Positions 5,098 through 10,998 of a stretch of DNA of 10,998 bases are shown piece by piece; position 1 is the first letter of the stretch; each line of letters opens with the position of its first letter. The stretch is taken from the NCBI GenBank assembly GCA_038331135.1, contig JBBQOS010000032.1, forward strand, positions 1 through 10,998, in the 5' to 3' direction. A program made the position numbers and the translations under genes. The notes beneath the pieces are model-generated. The model was not told the DNA's origin. It saw only the letters and a program-made list of their open reading frames with translations, and ran no database searches. This DNA comes from UBA9337 sp038331135. Lineage in GTDB: Bacteria; Patescibacteriota; Minisyncoccia; Moranbacterales; UBA9337.

Positions 5098-6742
5098 ATT
5101 TTTCATGCATATGATTTTTCGTCCCAAAAATTTAATGGAAAAAATAGAAAATAGTCCAACCTCTTTTTACTTGTGGACGTTTTCATTTTTGGGTATTATT
5201 TTTGGTAGAATCTTGATGGAAAACTGGCTGGATGGGATGATAAATAGAACTGGAGATTATTTTTTTCATCACGCTTCCTATACTTTTGTTTTTTTCCTTT
5301 TAAATTATTTAATATTTGTGTGGTTGTTGGTAAAAAATTTAAAGATTGACATAAGAAGGGCTTCCAATGTTATGCTTTGGGGCTATCCGATTATTATCTT
5401 TCCTCCACTAATTGATTTTATTTTATTTAGAGAAAAGGTGTATTTAAGTTTTTATGGAATTTACGGTTTGGCTGAGATGCCCAAAAGATTTTTTACTTTT
5501 TTTGGAGATAATCCTGATTTTGGGGTAACCTATGGAGTTCGTATTGAAATTGCGTTAGCAGTGATTTTTTTGAGCCTCTATGGATATCTAAAAACAAGAA
5601 GTAAAATAAAATCTTTGTGGCTAGGTTTGCAAATTTATGTGGTCTTGTTTGTATTGGCGACTTTTCCTTCATGGGTGACTATAATATATCAAAGTGTTTT
5701 TAAGGGGTTTATTCGGGTGAGTGATATTGAAATAGTGCAGTTGTTTTTTACTTCAGCTAAATTGTTTTCCAGAGAAACCGGCTCTTATACTAATGCGCTT
5801 AGTATAAAAGTGTCTATTGTTTATTCGGTTTTGTTAGTTGGCATAATTATTCTAGGACTGTTTTTTTATTATAGAGATAAATTCTTATCTTTTTTAAAAA
5901 ATTCTCGTCCAGTTCAATTGATTTACCATGTCGGATTATTGTTGGTAGGAGCGGGGTTGGGAATTTTATTTACCAGTCCAAGCTGGGATTTTAATTTTTT
6001 TAATTTTTTTAGTTTTTTAAATATAATTATTGCGGTTTCGTTGGCTTGGTTAGCTTCGGTGGTATTTAATGATGTTTTTGATAAAAAAATAGATTCAGTT
6101 ACTAATAGCCAGCGACCGTTAATAGTTAAAGACTTTAAGCAAGGCGATTACATAACCATCGGTTTGGTGCTTTTCGCTTTTTCTATTTTGTATGCCGGAA
6201 TGATAAATCCCAAAGTGGCCTTGATGTTAGTGGCGTATCAGGCCTTGGCGTGGCTTTATTCAGCTTGGCCTTTTAGACTAAAGAGGTTTATTTTTTTGGC
6301 GTCTTTTATTAGCGCCATGGCTTCAATGTTGGTAGTTTTTGCGGGATTTGTTTTGGTTAGTCCCCTTCAAGACACTACCGAATTTCCCAAAAGAATTTTT
6401 TGGTTAATTTTAATTGCTTTAACGCTATCTTTGCCAATTAAGGATTTAAAAGATATCGCTGGAGATAAATTGGATGGAGTTTTTACTGTGCCAGTTGTGT
6501 TTGGAGAATATTGGGGGAAAATGGTTATTGGAAGCGGAGTTTTTTTGTCTTATTTTTTAAGCGTTGTTTTATTAAATGAACCGAGATTATTATTTTGGGC
6601 AATTATCATCGGGGGAGCATCTTTTTGGGTGGTAACTTATAGTGGAGATGGTAAAAAAATAAATAACCATAATTTAATTTGGTTTATTATGGCTTTGGTT
6701 ATTGCGTATGCGTTAATTTTGACGAAGTTTGCTATTTTTTAA
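5090..6742 (+). CDS. UbiA-family prenyltransferase with a long N-terminal membrane extension
   Basis: This is a 550-residue polytopic protein. The C-terminal half (about 280-550) is a UbiA-type intramembrane prenyltransferase. Its first Asp-rich motif is NDVFDKKID (327-335), followed by the conserved RPL (342-344). The second motif is DLKDIAGD (452-459), followed by VFTVPVVFGE. All the Asp residues expected to bind Mg-diphosphate are present, so it is probably active. Family members attach polyprenyl groups to aromatic, glycerol-phosphate or other acceptors; the acceptor here is unknown. Residues 1-275 add about six membrane segments that I cannot assign, making it nearly twice the usual 280-300 residues. 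No Shine-Dalgarno sequence precedes any start. The ATG at 5090 lies inside a repeat array, an in-frame stop at 5078 excludes anything longer, and ATGs at 5105, 5111 and 5135 are alternatives. Confidence 0.85.
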   Translation: MLVFFMHMIFRPKNLMEKIENSPTSFYLWTFSFLGIIFGRILMENWLDGMINRTGDYFFHHASYTFVFFLLNYLIFVWLLVKNLKIDIRRASNVMLWGYPIIIFPPLIDFILFREKVYLSFYGIYGLAEMPKRFFTFFGDNPDFGVTYGVRIEIALAVIFLSLYGYLKTRSKIKSLWLGLQIYVVLFVLATFPSWVTIIYQSVFKGFIRVSDIEIVQLFFTSAKLFSRETGSYTNALSIKVSIVYSVLLVGIIILGLFFYYRDKFLSFLKNSRPVQLIYHVGLLLVGAGLGILFTSPSWDFNFFNFFSFLNIIIAVSLAWLASVVFNDVFDKKIDSVTNSQRPLIVKDFKQGDYITIGLVLFAFSILYAGMINPKVALMLVAYQALAWLYSAWPFRLKRFIFLASFISAMASMLVVFAGFVLVSPLQDTTEFPKRIFWLILIALTLSLPIKDLKDIAGDKLDGVFTVPVVFGEYWGKMVIGSGVFLSYFLSVVLLNEPRLLFWAIIIGGASFWVVTYSGDGKKINNHNLIWFIMALVIAYALILTKFAIF

Positions 6743-6892
6743 TTAGAAAAATAATATTTTTTAGCCTTCGTGTGTTCATAGTGCAAATTTTTGCCAACAG
6801 TAATTTTTCACTAACTTTTTTTGACAGCAAAAAAAGATTACAAAAAAACTGCCGCACATACTCCTAAAATATAAATAAATCTAACTTTCACT

Positions 6893-6943
6893 CGCTAAAA
6901 CTTCAGACTTCGCATTTGCTACGTAACAAAGTTTTTTAACGCT
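6893..6943. repeat. Imperfect inverted repeat
   Basis: CGCTAAAACTT (6893-6903) and AAGTTTTTTAACG (6929-6941) are inverted copies. They differ by one substitution and a two-base insertion, and are separated by about 25 bases containing TTCGCATTTGCTACG. The run of six T in the 3' arm is part of the stem, so this is not a standard terminator. It could be a folded RNA end or part of a small repeat element. Confidence 0.4.
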
Positions 6944-6959
6944 CCCTTCAAGTTGATTT

Positions 6960-6977
6960 ACCTGCCTGCCGGTAGGT
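6960..6977 (+). repeat. GC-rich palindrome, possible dispersed repeat or terminator
   Basis: ACCTGCC (6960-6966) pairs with GGTAGGT (6971-6977) around TGCC, with one G·U pair. TTTTATTT follows on the plus strand. It is markedly GC-rich for this AT-rich spacer. I recall CCTGCC-type palindromes as abundant intergenic repeats in CPR genomes. It could also terminate the UbiA-like transcript, 217 bases after its stop, but the U-tract is short. Confidence 0.5.
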
Positions 6978-7072
6978 TTTATTTCAGCCGTAAAGTGTGG
7001 GACTGTATTTGATGTGTGTTTATTATGTATTTGATTTTGGATAAGGTAAAAATTATCAATGTCGTTAGCGGT

Positions 7073-7849
7073 TCATTTAAGCAAATCGGAAAGTTTCCCC
7101 CAATCGTCAATGGAGAGTTCTTGGGCTCTGACATTGGAAGTTAAATTAATTTGAAGAAGGATTTTTTCGACATCTTTTTTGTCGATATGAAAACTGTTAG
7201 ATAAATTGTTAATTAAAGTTTTGCGGCGTGCACAAAAACCGGCGCGGACAATTTTAAAAAATTTCTTGTCTTGGGCTAAATTACTTTTTTTGATGTTGTA
7301 AATTTTAATTACACTGCTATCTACCTTGGGTGGGGGATTAAAGTTATCTTTAGCTACATCAAAAAGAATTTCAACTTCGGCATAATATTGAACAGAAACT
7401 GATAATATGCTCATTTTTCCCTTGGGAGCCACAATTCTTTGGGCGACTTCTTTTTGAATCATTAAAATTAGCTCATCTGGTTGGTGAGTAGTTTCTAGGA
7501 ATAATCTAATGATTTTGGAAGTTATGTAATAAGGGATATTGGCTATTATTTTGTAATGGCTGACTTTTCTTTCAGTTAGCAATTCTGGCAAGTTTATTTT
7601 TAAAATGTCCTCAAATATTAAGTCGATATTTTTTTGATCTTTGAATCTTTCCTCCAGAGCATCCCGAAGCTTGGTATCCAGCTCAATAGCGATAACTTGT
7701 TTAGCTGCCCCACAGAGCTCCTCAGTCAAAACACCCTCGCCAGGACCGATTTCCAAAATAGTTTCGGTTTTTTCTGTATGAGAAGATTTGATTATTTGTG
7801 CTACGATATCCGGATTGTTTAAAAAATGTTGTCCCAAGTAACGAGGCAT
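7073..7849 (-). CDS. rsmA: 16S rRNA (adenine1518/1519-N6,N6) dimethyltransferase RsmA/KsgA
   Basis: This 258-residue SAM-dependent enzyme dimethylates the two adjacent adenines of the 3' terminal helix 45 of 16S rRNA, late in small-subunit assembly. The order of motifs is diagnostic. LGQHFLNN (5-12) is the N-terminal signature. ILEIGPGEG (31-39) is the SAM-binding loop, and IELD (55-58) ends the second strand. E80-DIL follows. NIPYY (104-108) is the catalytic motif, here Ile in place of the commoner Leu. QKEVAQR (132-138), FNPPPKVDS (170-178) and AGFCARRKTLINNL (203-216) complete the core and the small C-terminal helical domain. Length is at the short end for the family and nothing essential is missing. 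The start is fixed by the signature only four residues in. The stop is TGA, supporting the standard code. No Shine-Dalgarno sequence is visible. It stands alone between convergent and divergent neighbours. Confidence 0.97.
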   Translation of the reverse strand: MPRYLGQHFLNNPDIVAQIIKSSHTEKTETILEIGPGEGVLTEELCGAAKQVIAIELDTKLRDALEERFKDQKNIDLIFEDILKINLPELLTERKVSHYKIIANIPYYITSKIIRLFLETTHQPDELILMIQKEVAQRIVAPKGKMSILSVSVQYYAEVEILFDVAKDNFNPPPKVDSSVIKIYNIKKSNLAQDKKFFKIVRAGFCARRKTLINNLSNSFHIDKKDVEKILLQINLTSNVRAQELSIDDWGKLSDLLK

Positions 7850-7931
7850 AAATTTGTAGTTAAATATTTATATTATGGTTATTTATAGATTAGATTAATA
7901 AATAAGATAAAGCAACTTAAATCACTTCAGC

Positions 7932-7955
7932 ATGTTGGTATAGTAACATATTAGC
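7932..7955. repeat. Degenerate 8-base units upstream of rsmA
   Basis: Three consecutive 8-base units, beginning ATGTTGGT at 7932, then ATAGTAAC at 7940 and ATATTAGC at 7948, share AT at positions 1-2 and mostly TA at 5-6. Taken alone the similarity is modest. It gains weight from the clearer array at 7979-8018 in the same spacer and the one at 5026-5097. Confidence 0.45.
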
Positions 7956-7978
7956 ACAATAAAAATTATTCATTTGAT

Positions 7979-8018
7979 TTGTTAGAACGTTAATACGTTA
8001 AAGTGATGATATGTTAGT
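7979..8018. repeat. Second 8-base periodic array in the rsmA divergent spacer
   Basis: Five units at an exact 8-base step begin at 7979, 7987, 7995, 8003 and 8011. Four carry GTTA at positions 3-6, and only GTGATGAT at 8003 departs. ATGTTAGT at 8011 is identical to the unit at 5066 in the other array. The array ends 13 bases before the -35 box of the promoter at 8032-8060. The rest of the spacer (7850-7931) is plain AT-rich sequence that should hold the rsmA promoter, but no clear one is visible. Confidence 0.65.
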
Positions 8019-8031
8019 AGGGTCTTTGTTA

Positions 8032-8060
8032 TTGGCATTTATCGCTTTTAACAGTATAAT
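8032..8060 (+). promoter_or_regulatory. Near-consensus promoter of the DCGGPC surface protein
   Basis: TTGGCA (8032-8037), one mismatch from consensus, is followed after 17 bases by a perfect TATAAT (8055-8060). Transcription would begin near 8067, leaving a leader of about 31 bases to the ATG at 8098. It is the best standard promoter in the window. Confidence 0.82.
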
Positions 8061-8097
8061 AAATTTGTGGAAATAAGTCTTAAATTATTGAATCAAA

Positions 8098-8910
8098 ATG
8101 ATAAATAGAAAAACAAAAAGGTTATTTATAGCTATTGTATATGTGGTTTTTTTTGGAGTTGTGGGCGCATTGCTCTATTATATTTTTGAGCCTGCACCGA
8201 CTTGCAATGATGGAGTGCAAAATCAATCCGAAAATGGGATAGACTGTGGCGGTCCATGCGCTACTTGTGAAAAAATAATTAATGCTGAGGAAATAAAAAT
8301 AGATGAAAAGTACTTTGTTTATGGTAACAAAAATCAATTTGATGTGATGGCCTCCATAACCAACCCTAACGATAAGTACGGAGCAATTAGTTTTAATTAT
8401 GAATTCCAATTACTTGATCAGGCAGGGAGTGTCTTGGAAAAAAGAAATGGAAGTAGTTTTATTTTACCAGATGAAAGCAAATATATTATGGAATTAAATT
8501 TATATTCAGCGATCAATCCCTATAAAATAAATTTCGAAATAAAAGATGTAAAATGGGATGAATTTTTAGAATATGCCGAGCCGAAGCTGAGTATTTATCA
8601 AAAAAATTATTACGAAGAATTTGAGAAAAATATAACATCAGGCTTGTTGAGAAATGAAAGTTACTTTGACTTTAATTCAATTGAGTTAATGATAGTTTTA
8701 AGAGATTCAAACGGAAAGCCAGTTGCACTTGGAAAAAACGAAATGAGAACAATTAAATCACAAGAGGAGCGAGATTTTAAATTGATTTGGCCTTATAAAT
8801 TTAGTGAATCAGTCGCTAATGTCGACATTAAGGCTGAAGCAAATGTCTTTGATTCAGATAACTTTATAAAGAAATATTTACCCAGTCGTCAATTTCAAGA
8901 TTATAAATAA
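8098..8910 (+). CDS. Membrane-anchored surface protein with a DCGGPC cysteine motif
   Basis: This 270-residue protein has a basic N-terminus (RKTKR), one membrane segment (about 9-30) and an extracytoplasmic remainder. Directly after the membrane comes a compact cysteine module: Cys36 followed by NDGVQN, then DCGGPC (49-54) and Cys57. This pattern (C.DG..N..E.G.DCGG.C..C) recurs in secreted bacterial proteins and probably folds through two disulfides. Residues 61-160 look beta-rich, with an ITNPNDKYGA-F-YEFQLLD segment (87-107) and FILPDESKYI (121-130), like an immunoglobulin-type or NEAT-like sandwich. A second, similar beta segment may cover 190-255 (LMIVLRDSNGKPVALGKNE). No catalytic residues are evident. 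It is likely structural or adhesive. It is strongly expressed if the promoter reading is right, and monocistronic, with a terminator 25 bases after the stop. Confidence 0.75.
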   Translation: MINRKTKRLFIAIVYVVFFGVVGALLYYIFEPAPTCNDGVQNQSENGIDCGGPCATCEKIINAEEIKIDEKYFVYGNKNQFDVMASITNPNDKYGAISFNYEFQLLDQAGSVLEKRNGSSFILPDESKYIMELNLYSAINPYKINFEIKDVKWDEFLEYAEPKLSIYQKNYYEEFEKNITSGLLRNESYFDFNSIELMIVLRDSNGKPVALGKNEMRTIKSQEERDFKLIWPYKFSESVANVDIKAEANVFDSDNFIKKYLPSRQFQDYK

Positions 8911-8934
8911 ATTAAGATTGAGATATGAAAAGTA

Positions 8935-8974
8935 AAAAGACTAAACCTCCCAAAAGAGATTTAGTCTTTTATTT
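8935..8974. terminator. Bidirectional intrinsic terminator
   Basis: AAAAGACTAAA (8935-8945) pairs perfectly with TTTAGTCTTTT (8960-8970) around a 14-base loop. T-rich tails follow in both directions: TTTTATTT on plus, TTTTTACTTTT on minus. It lies between convergent genes ending at 8910 and 9012 and can end both transcripts. Confidence 0.82.
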
Positions 8975-9011
8975 AAATTGATGCGCCGTTAATTGCAGGT
9001 TAATTTTTTAA

Positions 9012-10298
9012 TTATTTCTGAGCAATAAAATTTTTATGATTTCTGAAAACCTCAGAGTTGAAATTTTTTATCAATCTTTTTACTTCTTCGGGAGTCAAGG
9101 GTTTTTCTTTTATTTTTTCCATTTCTTGGATGGTAATCAAATAATCTTGTATTACTTTTTTAATTATTTCATCAAACTTAGGACTTTTTTCGTTAAGTTC
9201 TCGTTCGTATTTTTTTAATTCCAAAGCTAAAATTGGCGATAAATCAAAAACATCAGTGAGCATTTGCATTTTTTCCATCTGAATTTTAATGTTGCTTATT
9301 ATGTCCATATAGTGGAATATTTTTTTGTAATAAGCCTTGCTTTCGTTGGGCCACTTTTCTTCGTTGCTTTCATTTTTTTTAAAATAATCAGGACTCCAGT
9401 TGTAGGTAACTAGAATTTTTTTGCGAGCCTTGGTTATCTCTCCCACATTGTATTCCGCTTGTCCGATTTGGAAATTACTAAAAAGATCCATCAGATAAAT
9501 TTCTCCGAAAGCATCACCATACAATGCGTTACTTTTTATGAGAGTGGATATTTTTTCAATATTTTCTTTGGTGAGTTTATCTTCTTGCGGCAAGCTTGAC
9601 TCTAGAATGCCCAGTCTTTGTAGTTTATTTAGATAACGGATAACTTCCCTTATGGTGGTGGGCATTATTTGCATTGTACCCATAGCACCTTTTTCAGACT
9701 GAGCATCAGGCCTCAGCCCCGATTCTGTTATTTTTATAGCAGTTAAAAATTTTTTGGAAAATAATCTTGAAGGAAAGAGTTCTTCATTTCTAGATAAAAT
9801 TTCTGAAAGCAAATGTATTTCCTCAACTATATTTTGCATTTTTTCCATTGAGATATCCTCTTTTTCTAATACCGAGGCTTGTTCAGAGGATTTGTTTTTT
9901 ATGGAGTCTGGAATAATTTTGGCCGTCTTGTGAGTGGACTTTTCTTTTGTGGGAGTTGTTGTTATTTCTAATTTTGTACTTTCGGAGATATTGGTCTCCA
10001 TCTTGAGAGAGTGATTGGTATCGAGAGTAGGATTAAGAACGGATTCTTTTTTCAAGAAATGTCCGTAAATATTAGCTGAAAGAGCGGTGACAGCTAGGCC
10101 GATAAATATGTTATTTATTTTTTGTTTATTTTCCAAAGAGATTATGTTTTTTTCTTTGTAAAAAGAAGATAAACAGTTAATCAAACTTATCGTAAGTTTT
10201 TGCGATAAAGGTTCGTCTTCTGTCTTTTGGGCTTTTTTTATTTCTGAATAATTATTATCTACAGGAATAGGCACTTTACCAAAATTAAATGATTCCAT
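9012..10298 (-). CDS. Membrane-anchored lytic transglycosylase (SLT domain)
   Basis: This 428-residue protein has a cytoplasmic N-terminus of about 60 residues, one membrane segment (62-81), and a Thr/Lys/Ser-rich linker (about 85-150). A soluble lytic transglycosylase domain follows: KITESGLRP (189-197) with catalytic Glu192, GAMGTMQIMPTT (204-215), a stretch of about 45 residues longer than usual, GEIYLMDLF (265-273), AEYNVGE (281-287), and ESKAYYKKI (319-327), equivalent to the family's ET..Y...V motif. It should cleave peptidoglycan between MurNAc and GlcNAc, forming 1,6-anhydroMurNAc, on the outer face of the membrane. A charged helical tail (335-428) is additional. The long N-terminal cytoplasmic part is unusual for this family and may contact cytoplasmic partners. 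No Shine-Dalgarno sequence precedes the ATG. It is monocistronic. Confidence 0.88.
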   Translation of the reverse strand: MESFNFGKVPIPVDNNYSEIKKAQKTEDEPLSQKLTISLINCLSSFYKEKNIISLENKQKINNIFIGLAVTALSANIYGHFLKKESVLNPTLDTNHSLKMETNISESTKLEITTTPTKEKSTHKTAKIIPDSIKNKSSEQASVLEKEDISMEKMQNIVEEIHLLSEILSRNEELFPSRLFSKKFLTAIKITESGLRPDAQSEKGAMGTMQIMPTTIREVIRYLNKLQRLGILESSLPQEDKLTKENIEKISTLIKSNALYGDAFGEIYLMDLFSNFQIGQAEYNVGEITKARKKILVTYNWSPDYFKKNESNEEKWPNESKAYYKKIFHYMDIISNIKIQMEKMQMLTDVFDLSPILALELKKYERELNEKSPKFDEIIKKVIQDYLITIQEMEKIKEKPLTPEEVKRLIKNFNSEVFRNHKNFIAQK

Positions 10299-10324
10299 TT
10301 TTTGTTTATAGGATTTAATGACTA

Positions 10325-10352
10325 ATTGTAGTTTAGCAAAATATTTAGTAAA
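10325..10352 (-). promoter_or_regulatory. Weak candidate promoter for the lytic transglycosylase
   Basis: On the minus strand, TTTACT (10352-10347) is separated by 16 bases from TACAAT (10330-10325), about 27 bases upstream of the ATG at 10298. Both boxes are imperfect. It sits in a TTTAG-rich AT spacer where chance matches are easy. Confidence 0.3.
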
Positions 10353-10426
10353 TACAAAATATTTTTCTTGATTTTAGCTGTATTTAGCGTAAACTAGTAT
10401 AGTTAAGTAATTAATCACCCGTCATT

Positions 10427-10449
10427 CGCCAGTGGGCAGAAATAGGCGG
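10427..10449 (+). promoter_or_regulatory. Leader hairpin that may mask the ribosome-binding site of the DUF1294 gene
   Basis: AGGCGG (10444-10449) is the best Shine-Dalgarno-like sequence in the window and stands 8 bases before the ATG at 10458. CGCC (10427-10430) can pair with its GGCG (10445-10448), and a T·G pair extends the stem to 10426/10449 across a 14-base loop (10431-10444). This would occlude the ribosome-binding site when folded. The stem is short, so its stability is uncertain. Confidence 0.45.
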
Positions 10450-10457
10450 TAAAAAAT

Positions 10458-10751
10458 ATGGATATAAATTTTTGGATAGTGTCAATTTTCTACTTAAGCA
10501 TGAATATGATAGCTTTTTTGGTGATGATGATGGATAAGTCTAAATCAAGAAAAAAGCAGGCTCAAAGAATCGCTGAAGGAACTTTATTTTTTATGGCATC
10601 CGCTTTCGGAAGCGTTGGTGTTTATTTGGGAATGTTTATTTTTCATCACAAAACCAGAAAAATCACTTTCGTAATTGGTATTCCATTGATAATGATACAA
10701 AATATAGTATTTCTTTCGTTGACTTATGATTTTCTAAATTCCTTGCGTTAG
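10458..10751 (+). CDS. DUF1294 family small membrane protein
   Basis: This 97-residue protein has about three membrane segments (5-25, 42-62, 72-92). It matches the DUF1294 signature in order: N-MIAFLVMMMDKSKSRKKQ (16-34, the family's 'D+...A' basic loop), RIAEGTLFFMASAFGSVGVYLGM (37-59, matching R+pE..L...a..GGs.Ga..gm), F-HHKTRKITFVIGIPLI (62-78, the 'fRHKT.k..F..giPl' motif). It is full length. The function of the family is unknown. Start choice is supported by AGGCGG at 10444-10449. It is divergent from the lytic transglycosylase and 95 bases upstream of the M16 protease gene. Confidence 0.9.
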   Translation: MDINFWIVSIFYLSMNMIAFLVMMMDKSKSRKKQAQRIAEGTLFFMASAFGSVGVYLGMFIFHHKTRKITFVIGIPLIMIQNIVFLSLTYDFLNSLR

Positions 10752-10763
10752 ATTTTTGATAAT

Positions 10764-10792
10764 TTGAGTTTTTATCCATGATGAGCTACTAT
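10764..10792 (+). promoter_or_regulatory. Weak candidate promoter for the M16 protease gene
   Basis: TTGAGT (10764-10769) and TACTAT (10787-10792) are 17 bases apart, each matching consensus at four of six positions. The -10 overlaps the small inverted repeat at 10784-10802. If it is not used, the protease is read from upstream together with the DUF1294 gene. Confidence 0.25.
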
Positions 10793-10807
10793 TAAGATAG
10801 CTATTTT
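10784..10807 (+). terminator. Small hairpin after the DUF1294 gene, doubtful terminator
   Basis: AGCTA (10784-10788) pairs with TAGCT (10798-10802) across a 9-base loop, followed by ATTTT. The five-pair stem and four-base T-run are too weak for confidence. It lies 33 bases after the stop and 40 before the next ATG. Confidence 0.25.
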
Positions 10808-10846
10808 GTCGCAGCAGAGGAGCCTAATTATTAAATTTAAAATTTT

Positions 10847-10998
10847 ATGAATTACAAAAAAACAACCTTAAGAAATGGATTAAGAATAATTACCGCTCCC
10901 ATGAAAGATACTCAAACAGCGACGGTAATGGTGATGGTGGGGGTGGGTTCGAGATATGAAAATGACAACGAAATGGGCATATCTCATTTCATTGAGCA
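10847..10998 (+). CDS. M16 family zinc metalloprotease, N-terminal part (runs off the edge)
   Basis: The first 50 residues are inside the window. They open with the M16 N-terminal pattern: a short strand and turn (TTLRNGLRII, 6-15), a hydrophobic strand (ATVMVMVGVGSRYE, 25-38), then NEMGISHFIE (41-50). With the C of the next codon, the last residues form the start of the inverted zinc motif HxxEH, with His47 as ligand and Glu50 as catalytic base. The second His codon is cut after CA. Relatives include processing-peptidase-like and PqqL/YmxG-type proteases of about 400-430 residues, acting on peptides or small proteins. GAGGAG at 10817-10822 is too far (24 bases) to serve as a normal Shine-Dalgarno sequence. 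No in-frame upstream start is evident. Confidence 0.92.
   Translation, partial: MNYKKTTLRNGLRIITAPMKDTQTATVMVMVGVGSRYENDNEMGISHFIE

Larger units (their letters stand above)
6743..7072. other. 330-base spacer between convergent genes
   Basis: No gene is supported here. The spacer contains an imperfect inverted repeat (6893-6943) and a GC-rich palindrome (6960-6977), described separately. Otherwise it is AT-rich sequence with runs of T and A. Open frames entering it from the UbiA-like gene are short and show no protein-like composition. The two palindromes within 90 bases could be remnants of a small dispersed repeat element. Confidence 0.6.

Noticed and set aside
6679..6867. Plus-strand open frame spanning the end of the UbiA-like gene and the spacer
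   Set aside because: It is an out-of-frame shadow of the UbiA-like C-terminus continuing into AT-rich spacer, with no start signal and no protein-like composition.
7073..7075. Recoded TGA (glycine), as in some CPR lineages
   Set aside because: TGA ends rsmA and the TSP3 gene at positions that give normal protein lengths, and no in-frame TGA interrupts any recognised gene, so the standard bacterial code fits.
8122..8409. Minus-strand open frame of 95 codons
   Set aside because: It is antisense to the DCGGPC protein, which has a strong promoter, anchor and cysteine motif. The antisense product has no recognisable features.
9036..9218. Plus-strand open frame of 60 codons
   Set aside because: It is antisense to the charged tail of the lytic transglycosylase. 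The Phe/Tyr-rich product simply reflects complementing Lys/Glu codons.

Overview
The window is AT-rich bacterial chromosome with small compact genes and the standard bacterial code. It looks like a member of the Candidate Phyla Radiation (Patescibacteria, probably a Parcubacteria-type lineage). That placement rests on recognising several protein families I associate with those genomes: a secreted protein with a thrombospondin type-3 repeat, followed by an overlapping secreted partner gene; a membrane-anchored protein with a DCGGPC cysteine motif; a UbiA-family enzyme with a long extra membrane half; and a GC-rich CCTGCC-type palindrome in an AT-rich spacer. It is an inference from family memory, not from a marker-gene tree.

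Layout. The left edge holds the last 32 codons of an unidentified plus-strand gene, then tRNA-Glu(UUC) and a clear intrinsic terminator. Three plus-strand membrane or envelope genes follow: a DUF456 protein, a membrane-anchored lysozyme-like hydrolase whose leader contains a terminator-like hairpin, and a polytopic membrane protein. A bidirectional terminator at 2717-2747 separates these from a minus-strand two-gene operon (4742 to 2758) that has a strong extended -10 promoter and ATGA-coupled reading frames. Next come a plus-strand UbiA-like prenyltransferase, a 330-base convergent spacer with palindromes, minus-strand rsmA (16S rRNA dimethyltransferase), a plus-strand membrane-anchored surface protein behind a near-consensus promoter, a shared terminator, and a minus-strand lytic transglycosylase. 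The right edge has a DUF1294 membrane protein and the first 50 codons of an M16 zinc protease.

How the genes fit together. Apart from tRNA-Glu and rsmA, almost everything acts at or outside the membrane. There are two anchored murein-active enzymes, a secreted pair that may belong to a surface or secretion apparatus, a surface protein with a probable disulfide knot, and an intramembrane prenyltransferase. No mobile element, CRISPR array or defence island is visible.

The most unusual signal is non-coding. Two of the spacers between divergent genes (4743-5089 and 7850-8097) contain degenerate tandem arrays with an exact 8-base period and related units (consensus ATGYTARN). One of these arrays runs into the proposed start codon of the UbiA-like gene. 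Short hairpin leaders in front of three plus-strand genes are a second layer worth checking.
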